A DNA stretch of 64,000 nt from Theocolax elegans (GCA_026168455.1 CM047425.1:90461580-90525579); one strand, 5' to 3'. Numbered from the stretch's first letter, positions 13,044 through 24,929 are shown. The notes: generated by a model not told the origin, from the sequence alone. A program made the numbers and translations.

Positions 13044-13241
13044 TTGTTGTTGATAATCCTGGTCAGGCACAACGTTGTCTTGGACCCATGCTGGGTTCAG
13101 TTGTTCGTTCCGCTCTTCCGGAGCAATTCCTCGGTCAACGACACTCGTGAGGTCACGGCGCGTCACGAATGTGCCCGTCAGCAAAACGATCAGCATCACG
13201 GACAGCAGTCCGCTTATAGCGAGACGTTGCATCAACCTCAT
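12831..13241 (-). CDS. First coding exon of a Golgi class I alpha-1,2-mannosidase (partial gene)
   Basis: This exon encodes the first 137 residues of a type II membrane protein. Residues 1-6 are a short basic cytosolic tail. Residues 7-26 are a hydrophobic signal anchor (LAISGLLSVMLIVLLTGTFV), followed by TRRD. Residues 30-118 are a proline- and charge-rich stem holding a glutamine run (Q64-67, L68, Q69-81). The exon closes with DDITHLRREKIKE and then a donor AG|GTAGAT in phase 0. In animal GH47 Golgi mannosidases a segment like REKIKE is followed directly by an MMKHAWDNY-type sequence that opens the catalytic domain. That match is the basis of the name and is from family knowledge. These enzymes trim Man9 N-glycans toward Man5 in the Golgi lumen. 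The ATG is the first in frame and precedes the anchor. None of the catalytic domain is visible here. Another type II Golgi enzyme is possible. The exon call is stronger than the family call. Confidence 0.72.
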
Positions 13242-13314
13242 CTTGGGTGGACACTTAGAGTTCCAGCCTTGAGAATCCGGGTTCTCCTTTACCTCGTTCG
13301 TTGTTTCGACGCCT
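13242..13314 (-). other. 5' untranslated part of the mannosidase exon, with upstream acceptor
   Basis: Immediately upstream of the mannosidase ATG on the minus strand, the sequence reads back to ACTCTTCTCCAACAG|AGG. This is a reasonable 3' splice site with a pyrimidine tract, placing the exon start at 13314. It implies at least one non-coding exon further upstream, at higher coordinates. A second splice-like site, CGAACGAG|GTAAAGG, lies inside this stretch with its donor GT at 13291-13292. It could be used as an alternative donor. No in-frame ATG is seen between the acceptor and the chosen start. Confidence 0.4.
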
Positions 13315-16258
13315 CTGTTGGAGAAGAGTAATGTTCGATGTTACGTTCAGTGCTTTTATTTCCATTCTTTTACTCGATTAAGTGTGAAATTTGATGTAAG
13401 ACGATTGGTGGGAAAGATTCAGTTTTTGGATGGAGGTTTTAAGGAGGAGGGTAGCTTAAGCAGAAAGTATAAGAAAATATAGAAAACTGTTCACTTAATC
13501 AAAATTCATTAGTATTTCGACAGTTAATATTTTTGCCATTACAATAATTTTATAATTTTACCTACACTTTATTAAAAATTAAAAAGCAAATGTATCATAC
13601 ACACAAATGTAACCAACAAAAATGATCCAAGTAACAAAGATAGTAACAAATTTTAATACATTATTATCATTATTATTGTATTCTATGTGAAGTTTTTCGA
13701 TTACTTACATTTAAAAGTCGAATAAAGGTATAATTATAGAAAACGGGTTTAATCTCATAGCGTTAATCAGATATTTTTGAAAAGCGTTAATACTATCAAA
13801 GTCGAGGGTAACAAAATAAATCACGCTTTAAACATATTTTGCCTTTAAATGGAACTTCGAAGTGAATTATGTAGATACAGCCGGTCATACTGGATTAACT
13901 GGATATAAACACCCAGACTATGAAATACGTAGATTCCATTAAGAACAATCGATATTTTGCTTTGTTATAACATAGTTGACTAATCCGTTACTAGCTTCTT
14001 TTTATTGTGTCATCGTGAAATCGCGTTAAATGATATTCAATGCGATTAAATTATAATACTAATTTTTTATTATAGAAAACGTGAAATCGATCCGTAAATG
14101 ATTATAACAATGTTAAACATTTTTCGTGTAAACGAGATGCTCGCAAAAAGAGTGATAATAAACCCGTAATTTTTAATAATCCGTCAGTTTTTTAAATTTG
14201 AAATTCAATTATCAAATAATATAATGTATTATTGAAATATCTCTAATAAAGGATATTAACTATAGTTAATTGATCATATCACCAAAAGTATTTAAATGAA
14301 GATGATTTTCAACATAATTTGTTTACCGATCATACATTTACCGACGAAATTCAATTAATTAATATTAACATTCTATTCAACCTATAGAAATTAAAAATAT
14401 GATTTAATTCAGTTTAAAATTTTGAGAACTCATAAAATGAACTACATAATACATGATTATACTTCACTCATTGTTGAGACTATAGATACGTTATTAAGAT
14501 ATCAAATTTAATTAAGTAAAATTAACAAATAAAATAATTTTTATATTTAAATATCAACGACTTGATTGTACCGAAATACGTATTATTGTATTAACTACTA
14601 ACTATGAACCATATTTAAATTATAAGGAAATGTTTTAATATATCAGAAATATTTACGCTTATATTTTGCTAAAATTAAAAAAAAAACTTTATTGCGATTC
14701 ATAGTAAAAATAATAAACTGCGTATTTTTTCCTGCGTATGTTTATCTAAAAGTTTTACCACCGAAGATAATAACATTTCCTACGCGTGTTTCAGTTATTA
14801 TCAAATATAATAATATTCGCTACGCTACCGATACGTGGAGTCGCCATGATCGGGTAATTTGCAAAATACTACATCGATTCATGTTAAGCTTGGCTTAGTA
14901 CATTTTTTTACCTTTCTTTTGACGAATCCGATTTTTTGAAATTCACGTACACAAAGCTCACAAACACGTAAAAGGAGACATTAATCGAAAAATTCTGGTC
15001 ATATTCGATAAAACAAATGTAACGCTTTTAAATTAGTCATCAAATTATTTTCTCTTTAAATAGAACGGTTTAGAATAATTGCTATAAGAATCAGTAATAT
15101 TTATAATAAAAATTCTTATTTTTTATTAAGTATCAAGTATGTTCCCGATTGGCCACAAAATATAGTAAATTTCGCACGAAGTATATTTAACAAATGTTTA
15201 ATATTTGTCTAAATTATGAATCAAATATTGTTTTAACTTTAATTAAATAATTGTGTTGTACGTTGTTACTTTTTTTTCAATTTTCAATAATTAATTATTT
15301 TAATAAATACTACATGTGGTATTGCCAAAAATAATATGGATATATTAATTTCAATATATAGATTTTTCAATCATCATTTTTCGTCGTTCGGTATAGATAT
15401 TTGTATGCCTACGATTCATTTTTCATTTTTAAATCAATATCATCTGTTAAGGTTGAGTAGAAAGTTTAAAGTAAAGTCTACTGCAGATGGTTGAAAATAT
15501 CGAGTTTCTTTTACATTTTCCTATACTATTGGGTTTTATCACGAAAATGTCTGCAAATGGACTCTGTAAAATTCGAAGCATTATGGGAGATACAACAGTA
15601 TTCAGTGCAAGTTGAAAATATAGTTGCAATCTATATGATATTGTATTGGGAAAAGGAAAACTTGAACCGCGTTACTTGGAACTCGTATATATTTTGAAAG
15701 TTGCAAAATTAGGTAGCTCAGAAAACTCATGGCATATTTACATATACTACGATTTCGAATGGAAAAAGTAAATTGCCACATTTTTTATCAACGTCATTTT
15801 AGTTAATTTCACATTCACTAATGCTTTCGGTACGCCAATAAAGTTTGAAATTTACTTATTTGTATTACTGTATTAAGCATGTGCTTGACGGTGATAGTAA
15901 GTGCATGTGGATTTTCAGAATTATAATTATTACCCACAATTGAAGTTAATGTATTGTTAAATAAATAGTATGTTTAGTGACCCGTGGGACCTCTTTTACG
16001 AGTCTCTTTCTCTAAGAGTTTCAATTACTTAAAACAATGAAAATCAACTTGTTAAAATAGGTCAGCTGATAGGGGTGTCGAAACTGTACGAGACATCACA
16101 ATGGTCATTATCGCGCCTACAGAGAGAATAAAAGGAACTTTAAAATAACCAATGGTTTTGACGAGTTAAATAAAAATTGACCATAAATAAAAGAAAATGT
16201 AAATACAAATCTATATTTGTAATGTAAAGATAAATTTAGAGCAATCAATAATTAATTT

Positions 16259-16316
16259 TAACATTGTATTATTTATAAATCTAATACGTTTAACATTGTA
16301 TTATTTATAAATCTAA
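16259..16316. repeat. Tandem duplication with period 32
   Basis: TTAACATTGTATTATTTATA followed by AATCTAA occurs twice, with ACATTG at 16261 and 16293. The copies are separated by a short TACGTT spacer and are nearly identical. This looks like a recent slippage event in AT-rich spacer. Confidence 0.75.
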
Positions 16317-16721
16317 ATCACGAGAACTTTATAACGGTCTTAGATAGTAAGCACCATAATCAATAAATTTGTGCTATTTACAAAAAAAAACACGATTCAC
16401 CGAGTGACATTCTCTAATTTATCAAGAATGAAATACGCGTTTATTAAACAGCGTAAAATAAAAAAATCGTATAAAACGTGCAAACAGTGTGCTTGATCAA
16501 ATATTTATGCACAAAAAAGATATCAGATAGCATTTGCATAAAGAAAAATCGAGTCTTCTACAACAAAAAAGCTACTTGAATGTGCGAATTAAGCGGGGAA
16601 AAGGACTTGGAAAAAAGGTGATGGTTGAAATGTAAGCAATGGGCATTCGCAACTTGTAGTGCATTAGCTAAGTAGCGCGTCATGAGAATGAGGTGGAAAG
16701 ACAGAAGCACATAGACAGATA

Positions 16722-16800
16722 CAGAGAGAAAGAGAGAGAGGGGGGTGGAGTGGGGGGGGGGAGGTAGGAGGGGGCGAGAAATGGGAGGGGGGGTGAGGAG
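16722..16800. repeat. (AG)n followed by a poly-G-rich tract
   Basis: An AGAGAG stretch passes into runs of 5, 10, 5 and 7 guanines separated by short loops (GGGGGTGGAGTGGGGGGGG and onward to GGGAGGGGGGGTG). It satisfies the intramolecular G-quadruplex pattern on the plus strand. Confidence 0.85.
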
Positions 16801-17868
16801 TAAAGTGCAGGATTTACTTGTCAACCACCTGTTGTCGCCGCTGTCGCTCAAGCACTGCCTCGAGTGCTCGATTATGAGTTGTCGGAATCGTTTAAGCAAT
16901 GCTGTCGCTGCGTCACTAGCTCTTAAGATGTGTCCGCTGTCTGGAACTTCTCACCATTTGAACATGGAAATCAGCTGATAGTTCTTCACTCGGGCACTTC
17001 GGACTCTCGGTACGTGTTGAACGATTGTTTCTCGACAACAGCTGCGAAAGTACACAAAAGATAGTAGCAATTTCCATATATGTTACTTCTATTTCGGTAC
17101 TCGGTCAATCAATGCTGTTTCATCGAGTGTGTGAAAGAAACGCAGGATTATATTATCAATTTGTCTCTAATATAGTATTTTCTACCATTCGTGTAGATTT
17201 TGTTACTAATAAATACGTAAGATAAGACTAATTGAAGGAAATAAAACATCTTGATGTAAAGAAGTAGTAGCTATAGAACCAAATTTTAACATTAAATGGG
17301 GTATTTATTAAATTTGATTGATATATAAATCGCATGAGTCAATAGCCATACTTAGGCCTGTGTAGTAGTCAACGCAAGATTTATTGCTTTTTCTTAATGT
17401 TTTTTAAATTATAAAAACATTTCTTTAAACAATCTTAGAATATGTGGATTATATAATGTTTAAATAAATTCTTCGTCGTGTGATGTATAAATTAAATAAC
17501 GTTGTTGACTGAAAAACTAGTAAATTAATTAACACAACTGTACAATGTGTTAAGTCTTCAGGGGGCTAATAATTAATCGGTAATACCGAGATAACGCGTT
17601 GGTAATTACCTTTGAACGACACGTTAATTTTAAAATTATAAGGTGTAGGATGAATGAATTATTGAAACTTGATCTGTTATGTAAATTGAAGCGGAAAAAT
17701 CGAGTTCGGTCGAGCGGTTGAAAGTAATTGTTTTCACCTGGATTAAAGTTCTTAACTTGGGAGGGATGTAGATGGAGACGCAACCGAAGCGAGCGAGCTC
17801 GGTAATCGGCGAGCCCTCTTCCCTCGCGAAATCCAACGACTTCCGGTTTGCTGGCCGCACTTACTCAC

Positions 17869-18139
17869 AGTCAATGACTCGAGAGGCGAGCCTCGGCCTC
17901 CGGCGAGGACTGTAAATCGCGAGGACACGCTCGTTAAACCTATTGCGAAAGCGAGGCTGCATCCAGTGGAAAAGTGACAAAAGAGGCGGAATTGGCGTAT
18001 ACGCGCGAGTACAACGAAAGGGGAGAATCGTTTTCGAGTAGCAGCCGTTAAAACAATCTCGATGAAGATCGAACTACTCGATTTGTGCAGTGAGGCGGTT
18101 CCGAGGTAACTTCCGAGGGCTTTCCGAATACCGTATATA
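17869..18139 (-). promoter_or_regulatory. Candidate promoter and non-coding first exon upstream of the mannosidase exon
   Basis: This is part of a CpG-rich block about 4.5 kb upstream of the mannosidase coding exon, in the same orientation. On the minus strand a TATA-like GTATATACGG occupies about 18131-18140, which would set transcription starting near 18105. About 235 nt further on is a donor GACT|GTGAGTAAG, with the last exon base at 17869. The mannosidase exon starts with an acceptor and needs such an upstream donor, so the arrangement is coherent. Direct evidence of transcription is lacking, and other CpG-rich blocks further upstream could serve instead. Confidence 0.25.
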
Positions 18140-19124
18140 CCTGGAGCGCTGACTCGGTATACTAATTTAGTTTGTGGAAACGCTCGAGGAAATCGTTCTA
18201 ATTAAATGCAAATTGTATGGAGGTTTTGAGACCTCGCCTTCGTGCCGATCTCGCAGTGCGTACTCCGCGCCGTTTAAGATAAACGTATTTTATCTACAAA
18301 TTGGAAACTGCGTTACTTATCTTTAATGCGCGTAATTATTGAACCAGTATTTTCTTATTAACGCCAAATCACTTTCTTCAATTCGACGTGCTACGCTATA
18401 CAATTGAGCTGTTATCGTGTTAATTTTATTAGTACATCGTAGACAGGCAAGATTCGTAATGATTATTACAATGTCTTTTAGATAATGTTTTTTTTTCAAA
18501 TATTTTATTATAAAAATGCGATTAACTTACACATAGATCAATATTAGTATAATCAATGTATAAGTAAATTTTATATTGTTTATCTAACGTACATATATTT
18601 TGAAAATTGTATTACTAAATACACAAATGCGTTGACAGTGAGTATTTAAGTATTAAATTAAAAATACCGCCATTAATGCTTAATGCATGTAGACTCATCA
18701 ATCACTACCAACGAGCACCTGTACTTATATCGTAAAATACGTGAATTCCAGGAACCTGAGGTGATTATTCGTATATGTTAGTCAATATTGAATTTGGAAT
18801 ACCAAGGAGACAAGGAGCAACGAGAAGGAAAAGGAGAAAGAAGTATAGATGCAAAAAATGTAAGAATTCCAATGTCTAAGTAAAAGCAAAGTGGCATGAG
18901 AAAATAAAAAAGAGGTAACGTCCAGGAAGACGTAAAATCCTACTTCGTGGGAGTTGGAAGGGAAGCAAATGATTATAATTAAGGATTTAATAGTTGGGAC
19001 AATAAGAAAGGTATTCAAGGTAAAATTGATCAAGAAAGAAAGAACAAAGTAGTGGAAATGAAAAAAAAAGAACCAAGAGAATCAAGGTGGGAAAGAACGA
19101 GGAAGAGCAAAGATTTGGTCCGAG
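18140..19124. other. Spacer, nothing supported
   Basis: The first 120 bp belong to the CpG-rich block. The rest is AT-rich, then purine-rich (18780-19120), leading to the CRE-TATA promoter. Minus-strand frames here only mirror the purine bias. Confidence 0.4.
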
Positions 19125-19170
19125 TGACGTCAGGGGTATATATTAGAAGACGCAATGAAATTCCTCAGAA
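19125..19170 (+). promoter_or_regulatory. Candidate core promoter: CRE, TATA box and initiator
   Basis: A perfect palindromic cAMP-response element, TGACGTCA, lies at 19125-19132. Four bases later is a TATA box, TATATATT, at 19137-19144. Thirty bases after the first T of the TATA box is TCAGAA, with its A at 19167. This resembles the arthropod initiator (TCAGT type) and sits at the expected spacing. The arrangement predicts transcription to the right, toward the candidate exon ending at 19905. CREs bind CREB/ATF-type bZIP factors, so regulation by cAMP or stress signalling is an inference. The first transcribed segment is moderately GC-rich and contains only short upstream reading frames. Confidence 0.38.
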
Positions 19171-19717
19171 TCCGACTCTGACAGGGACGAATTCGTTTGA
19201 TCGGTTGCCCGTGGAATGCTCGTTAAACGAGAAAGGGCACGGTCTCGTCGACATTTCCATCGATCACTAAGCTCAGACTAGAACGACAAATTGATCCGGG
19301 GAAGACGCCGCTGTTAAATGGTAATAAACGCCTAATTTCCTTCAACGATTCCTACATCGGATTTCGTGTCAAAAGATAGAAACCTTAACAAACATTTTGA
19401 ATAATACAACTAAGCGATTACATATCGTTTATTTATAACCACATTTGACTTTTATTGCATTTAATCAATTTTTACTACTCACACCGTACTCTCATCTTAC
19501 AAAACAGTGTAAAACCGTTTGATTAAAAGATTTTCAAGATTTTATTGTTACACTTCGAAACGAATATACTTCAATCAGTTTAATTAGTTACCAAGCAACC
19601 GATTAAATTAATCGATGGTAGATTCTTAAAATCTATCTTTTCTGTAGCCTGATATAGGATCTACAAATTATGTCAATCTTTATCACATTGAGCATGGACT
19701 CCTAACTCTAAGAATAG

Positions 19718-19905
19718 CAAATACGGAATAGTCCTTTGAACAGCACCGACAAGATATTAAAGCGGATGGAGCAAGGTAGGATCGCAGATATAGACAGCTT
19801 GGAGGATGTCTACCTCTTACACTGGATAGATAGGGATGATGGTCTTTTACTCCTCATAGACATGTGCTACATAACTGGACATTCCTTCGAGTTGTTCAAA
19901 GGGAG
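19718..19905 (+). CDS. Candidate internal coding exon of an unidentified small gene
   Basis: I do not recognise the protein. The frame is open from the acceptor to the donor and reads, in part, RMEQGRIADIDSLEDVYLLH and then IDRDDGLLLLIDMCYITGHS. It is acidic and leucine-rich without low complexity. The acceptor could be at 19717 (after AAGAATAG, preceded by a CTAAC branch-like motif) or at 19743 (after CCTTTGAACAG). The donor is GGGAG|GTACGT at 19905, leaving two bases of a codon. An internal ATG at 19766 could be the true start, giving about 77 residues together with the exon at 24456. Composition is GC-richer than the flanks. The interpretation depends on that second exon. It could also be a chance frame. 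Confidence 0.4.
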
Positions 19906-22900
19906 GTACGTGCTTGATTAACGTAATCAGTACCAAACTAAAATGACATGCAAATGAAGGAATTCAGAGTATACGTTTGTGTACCTACAGCGATCGTATA
20001 CATCACCCTTAAGTTAGACTTTGTTGTGATCTAAGACTTGGAATACAATCAGTTTGTTTCCGACCTTGGAAATAACAGCAATTAATCGTTACAAGACAAA
20101 AGAGCATTTAAATATTGATATTTCAAACGGAAAGAATCAAAGTGTTTCTTTGCAGAATTTTGCCGAATTGATCCGAAGACTTTAACTTATGCATAATTCA
20201 ATACTTTGATCCACAATCTCCAGAGTTTAATACAAAGTCAAATAGAATTGCTAAACGTTTACAATAAATAATTAATTGTTTGAGTACTCTTTGTTAGAAG
20301 ATATTTGGGTTTTACTAAAATAAATAATATTTCTAAGATATTTTATATTCTCCTGATATATTTAATTTACTTTTAAATTATTGGTATGTATCTATCCAAT
20401 GATAATAAATTATTGTACTTCAAACGTATTAAAGATCATTTAACATTTATACAATTTTGCAAACGTATTAAAGATCATTTAAAATTTATACAATTTTGTA
20501 TAGTTGTTATGTAACAATATAACTGACCATTTTTCTTACTAAGGAAATTAGATGTTTTCAAAAGCATCCTCTTTTTTGTTCGCGTCAATTGATTTTTCTA
20601 CATCATATATTTGTTTCTGTGTAAGGCAGAATGGATTCATGGTTAATAATAGATGGGGGAAATGAAGCGGTATTGCACCGGAACTGAACTAAACGAGAGC
20701 TTGAAGTAATTTGTTTATTTATTTACAGAAAATTGGGATTAGGTTTATAGGTTTATTTTATTCTATTCACTCTATTAAATACTTATTGCGTTTATTTTTT
20801 AAGTAAACAAATTGCTCGCTATAGAATTAATCAAGTTTGCGCGATTCAATGTGTGTAATTTTTAATTTAATCTAAAACATTAAATGATAATTAAATTATA
20901 CAGAATAAGAAAATATAAATTGACTTTTCACTTACAGTTACATTTCATCACCTTAAAACCGAATCTGCGTCAATATTGAAAGACTCTATATGTATAGATA
21001 CAGGAAGCCGAGGCGCATCTGTTAATTGCTATATAGTTATGTTACAAAGTGACATTGCACTGAGCGATTTGTATTATTTCTACTCAAATTGGACAAGATG
21101 TAAATGCATGAACGATTCCATGTTGAAATAGAGAGATAGATGCGATTTGATTTACGGTCAGTTTCATACACGTGAGTTTGTTCGTGTGACGATTGCGTCG
21201 CATCATATAGAGGAAATGAGGAAATGGAATCAGCTCTTGTAACAAAGGGGTTTCACGGGGCCGAGGTTTAAACTTCGAGTTCTGTGGGGAGCAATCCTAT
21301 TATGCAGAGGTCTTGCAGGCTATTTCGTCTCTGAAAGCCCAGGGACAACCTCAGGACGTATCGGGATAACCTTGCAATTTTAACGATTCTCGTTCACTTA
21401 TATTCCGAAAATTTGTTCAACTACTGTCTTTGCATTATAATCTTAAGAATAAACCAGCAACGATAAGTTTGTAACGATTAATTCGTTACGATCAAAGAGT
21501 TTACATCGTACTCTGTAGATTTTAAAACTCCAATTAACTTACTTTGAATCTTGTTTTCGATTATTATTATTTTCCCCTAATAGACAGATTTGGAAAGATG
21601 GATATCTACTTGATGCAATTGGGGTAATAATAGCAATAAATTGCAATACAATTAAGAGTAATACTTCAGTGAGTCAGTATAGTAACAGTATTGTGTGACA
21701 TTGCGCACAATGTTGCAATAATAATCCACACTATTAATAATTAAAAATTTTGGAAAAAGAAAATATTATTGACATTGTTTTTACGTGAAAACTGAGTAGA
21801 TGTATGGTCTGATGGACAGGTGGAGAAATTTGAGACATGCTCTATTATATTAAAGTAATTCTCTTTCCACGGTGAAAAGCTTTTTTTTTACTTTATCTCT
21901 TTAAAATGATTCTTCTTTGTATACTTTTTAACGATGCTTTTAATAACTTATTATTACATGAGTTCATATCCTTATTGTTTAAAAAAGGAAATAATGGATA
22001 AATTAGTGATATTTGTACTCGTAAATTTATCATTTTTCAATATTCAACATACTTAAATCTTTTCACAATATTGAAAAAATTTCCTAAAATCTAATTCATG
22101 TATTATAATGTTTAATCATGCTTATTTGTTAACTGTTTTAAAACGCATTTTTATACAATTAAGAAATAGTATTATTATTCCAAAAAGTAAAATGTATGGA
22201 GTCATATCGTGTTTCACTAAAATGCAATCCTGGCTTGAAATACGTTTCATTATGTCACACCAGCTTTAAAAAGAGTTGGTGTTTGGGGGAACATAATTTA
22301 ATGTTAGACTAATAGGAAGCGTAACATTACTTTAGTCCAAACTCGTTTATTTGCTGTATAATTGCGGTATAATATTAAATTTTACCCAGTATTTTGAAAA
22401 TTGATGGATTTAATAACATAATTTAAGTAAAAAAAATAATGGTAAATACTATAGTCTGTGAGCTTTTAAAATATTTTTACGCAAAAAAAATGCTAATGAA
22501 CTTTCTACTTTTTCTAGCAAGATTAATAAAAACATGTTGTACATAAGCTTTTAATTATGAAAAGTGAATACATTTAAATAAATCCTAATTATCAACGCTA
22601 CGTCATTAGCATTATCTTGTAAATGAAAATCGCAAGTATTTATAAAAAGTAGACGTGTGGAAAGAAAAATTGAAATGGACAATTCAAAGAATTACACCGG
22701 TAGATTAAACATTGAATTCGCAGGCTATAAAAGTTATTATAGCTGGTTAAATGTCTTGAAGATTTTAGCGTTCGGGAGTGTAGAAGTGTAACGCAATAAA
22801 GCACGTTGAACCGTATACACCCGGGTAAAGTATAAATTGGCTTTCGAAATTAATAGAGAACGCTCGAAACAAACACCATCCGTTTAACCGGAACTCTGAG

Positions 22901-22961
22901 AGTGGAATGACACCTAAGAAAAAGTATTCTACATATATATATATATATAGAGAGAGAGAGG
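19906..22961. other. Presumed intron, nothing coding supported
   Basis: AT-rich. A GC-richer stretch at 21180-21380 has a 33-codon open minus-strand segment without clear start or splice support. The 39-bp duplication is at 20.42 kb and a TA/GA microsatellite at 22.93 kb. Confidence 0.4.
20421..20498. repeat. Tandem duplication of 39 bp
   Basis: The 39-bp unit CAAACGTATTAAAGATCATT plus TAACATTTATACAATTTTG is present twice, starting at 20421 and 20460, with one substitution. It lies in AT-rich spacer inside the presumed intron between the exons at 19905 and 24456. Confidence 0.8.
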
Positions 22962-23132
22962 TATATATAGGGAGAGGGTGAGTGAGAGTCGGTATAGGTG
23001 GAGATCGGCGGGCCCAACAAAAGCTACCGTGTGATGGGCGGGCGGAAAAGAGAAGTTATGTACTCGAGGTGGGCGCAAGACGGCAAGATCGTACGAGCTC
23101 GGGTCTCTCGCGTGTGCACCGGCGAGTTGGCG
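22962..23132 (+). CDS. Candidate gene start: TATA box, short leader, 33-codon first exon
   Basis: A TATA box, TATATATAG at 22962-22970, stands about 65 bp before an ATG at 23034. Initiation 30 bp downstream of the box would leave a leader of roughly 40 nt. From 23034 the frame is MGGRKREVMYSRWAQDGKIV followed by RARVSRVCTGELA, 33 codons to a consensus donor GCG|GTAAGT (exon end 23132, phase 0). The block is CpG-rich and clearly unlike its AT-rich surroundings. Cautions: the TATA box lies at the edge of a TA/GA microsatellite, the opposite strand is also open because of GC content, and no second exon or family match was found. It lies inside the long intron of the 19905-24456 pair, so it would be a nested gene or an alternative exon. 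Confidence 0.28.
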
Positions 23133-24455
23133 GTAAGTTACGAGTCCCCCGCGCTGCAAGTGACTACCTCGACCCCCAAAGAGCCCTACACCGGTGAGAC
23201 CCAACTCTGTGTAAGAGAACTACCTATCGCAGATATTTTCTTCTTCTCTTCCTTCTCTCTCACGCGTTTGTCTTAACCGTCCCTTTACCTCTCTCATTTC
23301 TCTGTCACTTATATCTCGCCCGTCTAGTCTCGAGGGTGCCATTTGCAATCCTGGATTACAGGTAATACGTTTTGCTTACCGAATTCATCAAGTTCAACCC
23401 GAGGTGTTGAAACTTGAATCGTTACCTTTATCAACTATTTATTGAAAACTCCCGGAGAAGAAGAGACGGAGAAAAAAGAGAAGGACTGGATACATTACTC
23501 TTCCAGAAGGAAATAGATTTTTTTCATCCGCGTTTCAACGTGTTGGAATTATTTTGATTGGAAACAACTGAACCATTCTTTTTCCACTAAATTCCTTTAC
23601 TTTTTACGCAAACGATTCTATAAACACTTGTAAATTCCGTTAACTCATTATCTCCTCAGCTCTCTCCAACTATAAACAATCGTTTGTTTTCCAACTATTT
23701 TCATGCACTCCAAATTTAAGTTATAACTCTATAAGTGTAAATCCATGACCAAATATGCTACAATAATATAATAGTACTTTAATTTAATTAATATTAGATT
23801 ATCATTCGTGGAGATCAGTATCGAGTTTAAAACAAAATTTAATACATTTTCAAGTGCACTTTGCGGTAAGTTTACGGCTTTATTTAAGACTGAATATCAT
23901 TTCTAGTTTATACAATAAACTCGTAATATCATTAACTTAGATTTGTATTTATAACTTCCTTTATATTAAGATTCAACGATTTAGCGTTCAAGTATGTTCA
24001 GTTTATTAATAACTTTACATAATTATTTATGGATTATCGAGATACAATTTTATTTTTCAATAGAAACTATGGGTTTTGGTCTCATTATTATGTCTGCCTA
24101 TACGAGCAATAAGAGGATTAACAGCTCGATATTCTTTATTCCTTCTTATTCTGCAGTATGTAACGTACCTTAGATTATCGAGTTTATGGATTTCTTCTTT
24201 ATGGCTTTTATTTGTGAGTTTCAATATTATTAGTATTAGGTTCATGAGTATTAAATTTATGGTCTTTTAGCTCGCGGGATCTAAGTTTATGAGTTTACGA
24301 GCTCTTTTGATTTATAGGTTTCTGTTTTTGAATTTCGGGTATGTGGGTTTAGAATATATAGATTCCAGATTATAGCGCACGGGGATAAGGGATTTCAGTT
24401 TGTTCAAATGATCATTGCCTTCTTTACCTTTCATTTTTATCGTACTTTTTTTTAG
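23133..24455. other. Presumed intron, nothing firm
   Basis: The CpG-rich block continues to about 23340, then AT-rich sequence follows. A minus-strand donor-like TTCG|GTAAGC at 23380 follows a short open segment (KVTIQVSTPRVELDEF) that is too small to call. Confidence 0.4.
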
Positions 24456-24549
24456 GCTCGGCATATACCTTCACTTTAGAGAGAATGGCATCGTCTATGA
24501 TATAAGCAGGTTATCTAAGGATCAACGCCTTAGACAGTATTGTCTTTAA
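24456..24549 (+). CDS. Candidate terminal coding exon pairing with the exon ending at 19905
   Basis: A strong 3' splice site (GTACTTTTTTTTAG|G) begins this segment. One leading G completes the codon left by the two bases AG at the 19905 donor (giving arginine). The frame then reads LGIYLHFRENGIVYDISRL, then SKDQRLRQYCL, and a TAA stop at 24547-24549. The joined product would be ...SFELFKGR-LGIYLHF..., with no internal stop. The intron would be 4.55 kb. No canonical AATAAA is obvious just downstream, though AATATAAAT-type sequence occurs around 24655-24670. The family is unknown to me. Phase agreement has a one-in-three chance of being accidental. Confidence 0.4.
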
Positions 24550-24929
24550 ACTTTATATTCCGTTCACTTTTGCACAATATTCTTTCTATACGAGAACACT
24601 ATGTTCTTTAAAAACGTATTGTTTAAAAAAAGCAAAGGTTTTTATATTTTTTAGTAAAAATATAAATAATATATACAATTTGTGTTGTTCAATTTTAATT
24701 AACTAAGCGTTAGTTGAAGCGTTTAATTATTTACAACTTATATTATTTAGATTAAATTACATTTAATTTTAATCTAAATTCGATTTAAATGCTATGAAAA
24801 CATCAACGTTTACAATGACGTATGTTTGTAGTTTGTACAAATTAAACGTAAAAGATAATAAGTTAATTCTTTCGAAAGTTGGGTAAGATTCCGAGAAAAT
24901 ATCTCTCTTTTATCAAACAGTTTTCCCAG

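Larger units (their letters stand above)
13315..17868. other. Presumed 5' intron or upstream spacer of the mannosidase gene
   Basis: AT-rich, with many short runs of A or T and no coding frame I can support. It contains the period-32 duplication at 16.26 kb and the G-rich tract at 16.74 kb, with a CpG-richer segment at 16.6-17.05 kb around that tract. Confidence 0.45.

Noticed and set aside
12855..13331. 158-codon plus-strand frame with a poly-leucine run
   Set aside because: It is the antisense shadow of the mannosidase exon. The leucines are the reverse reading of the glutamine repeat.
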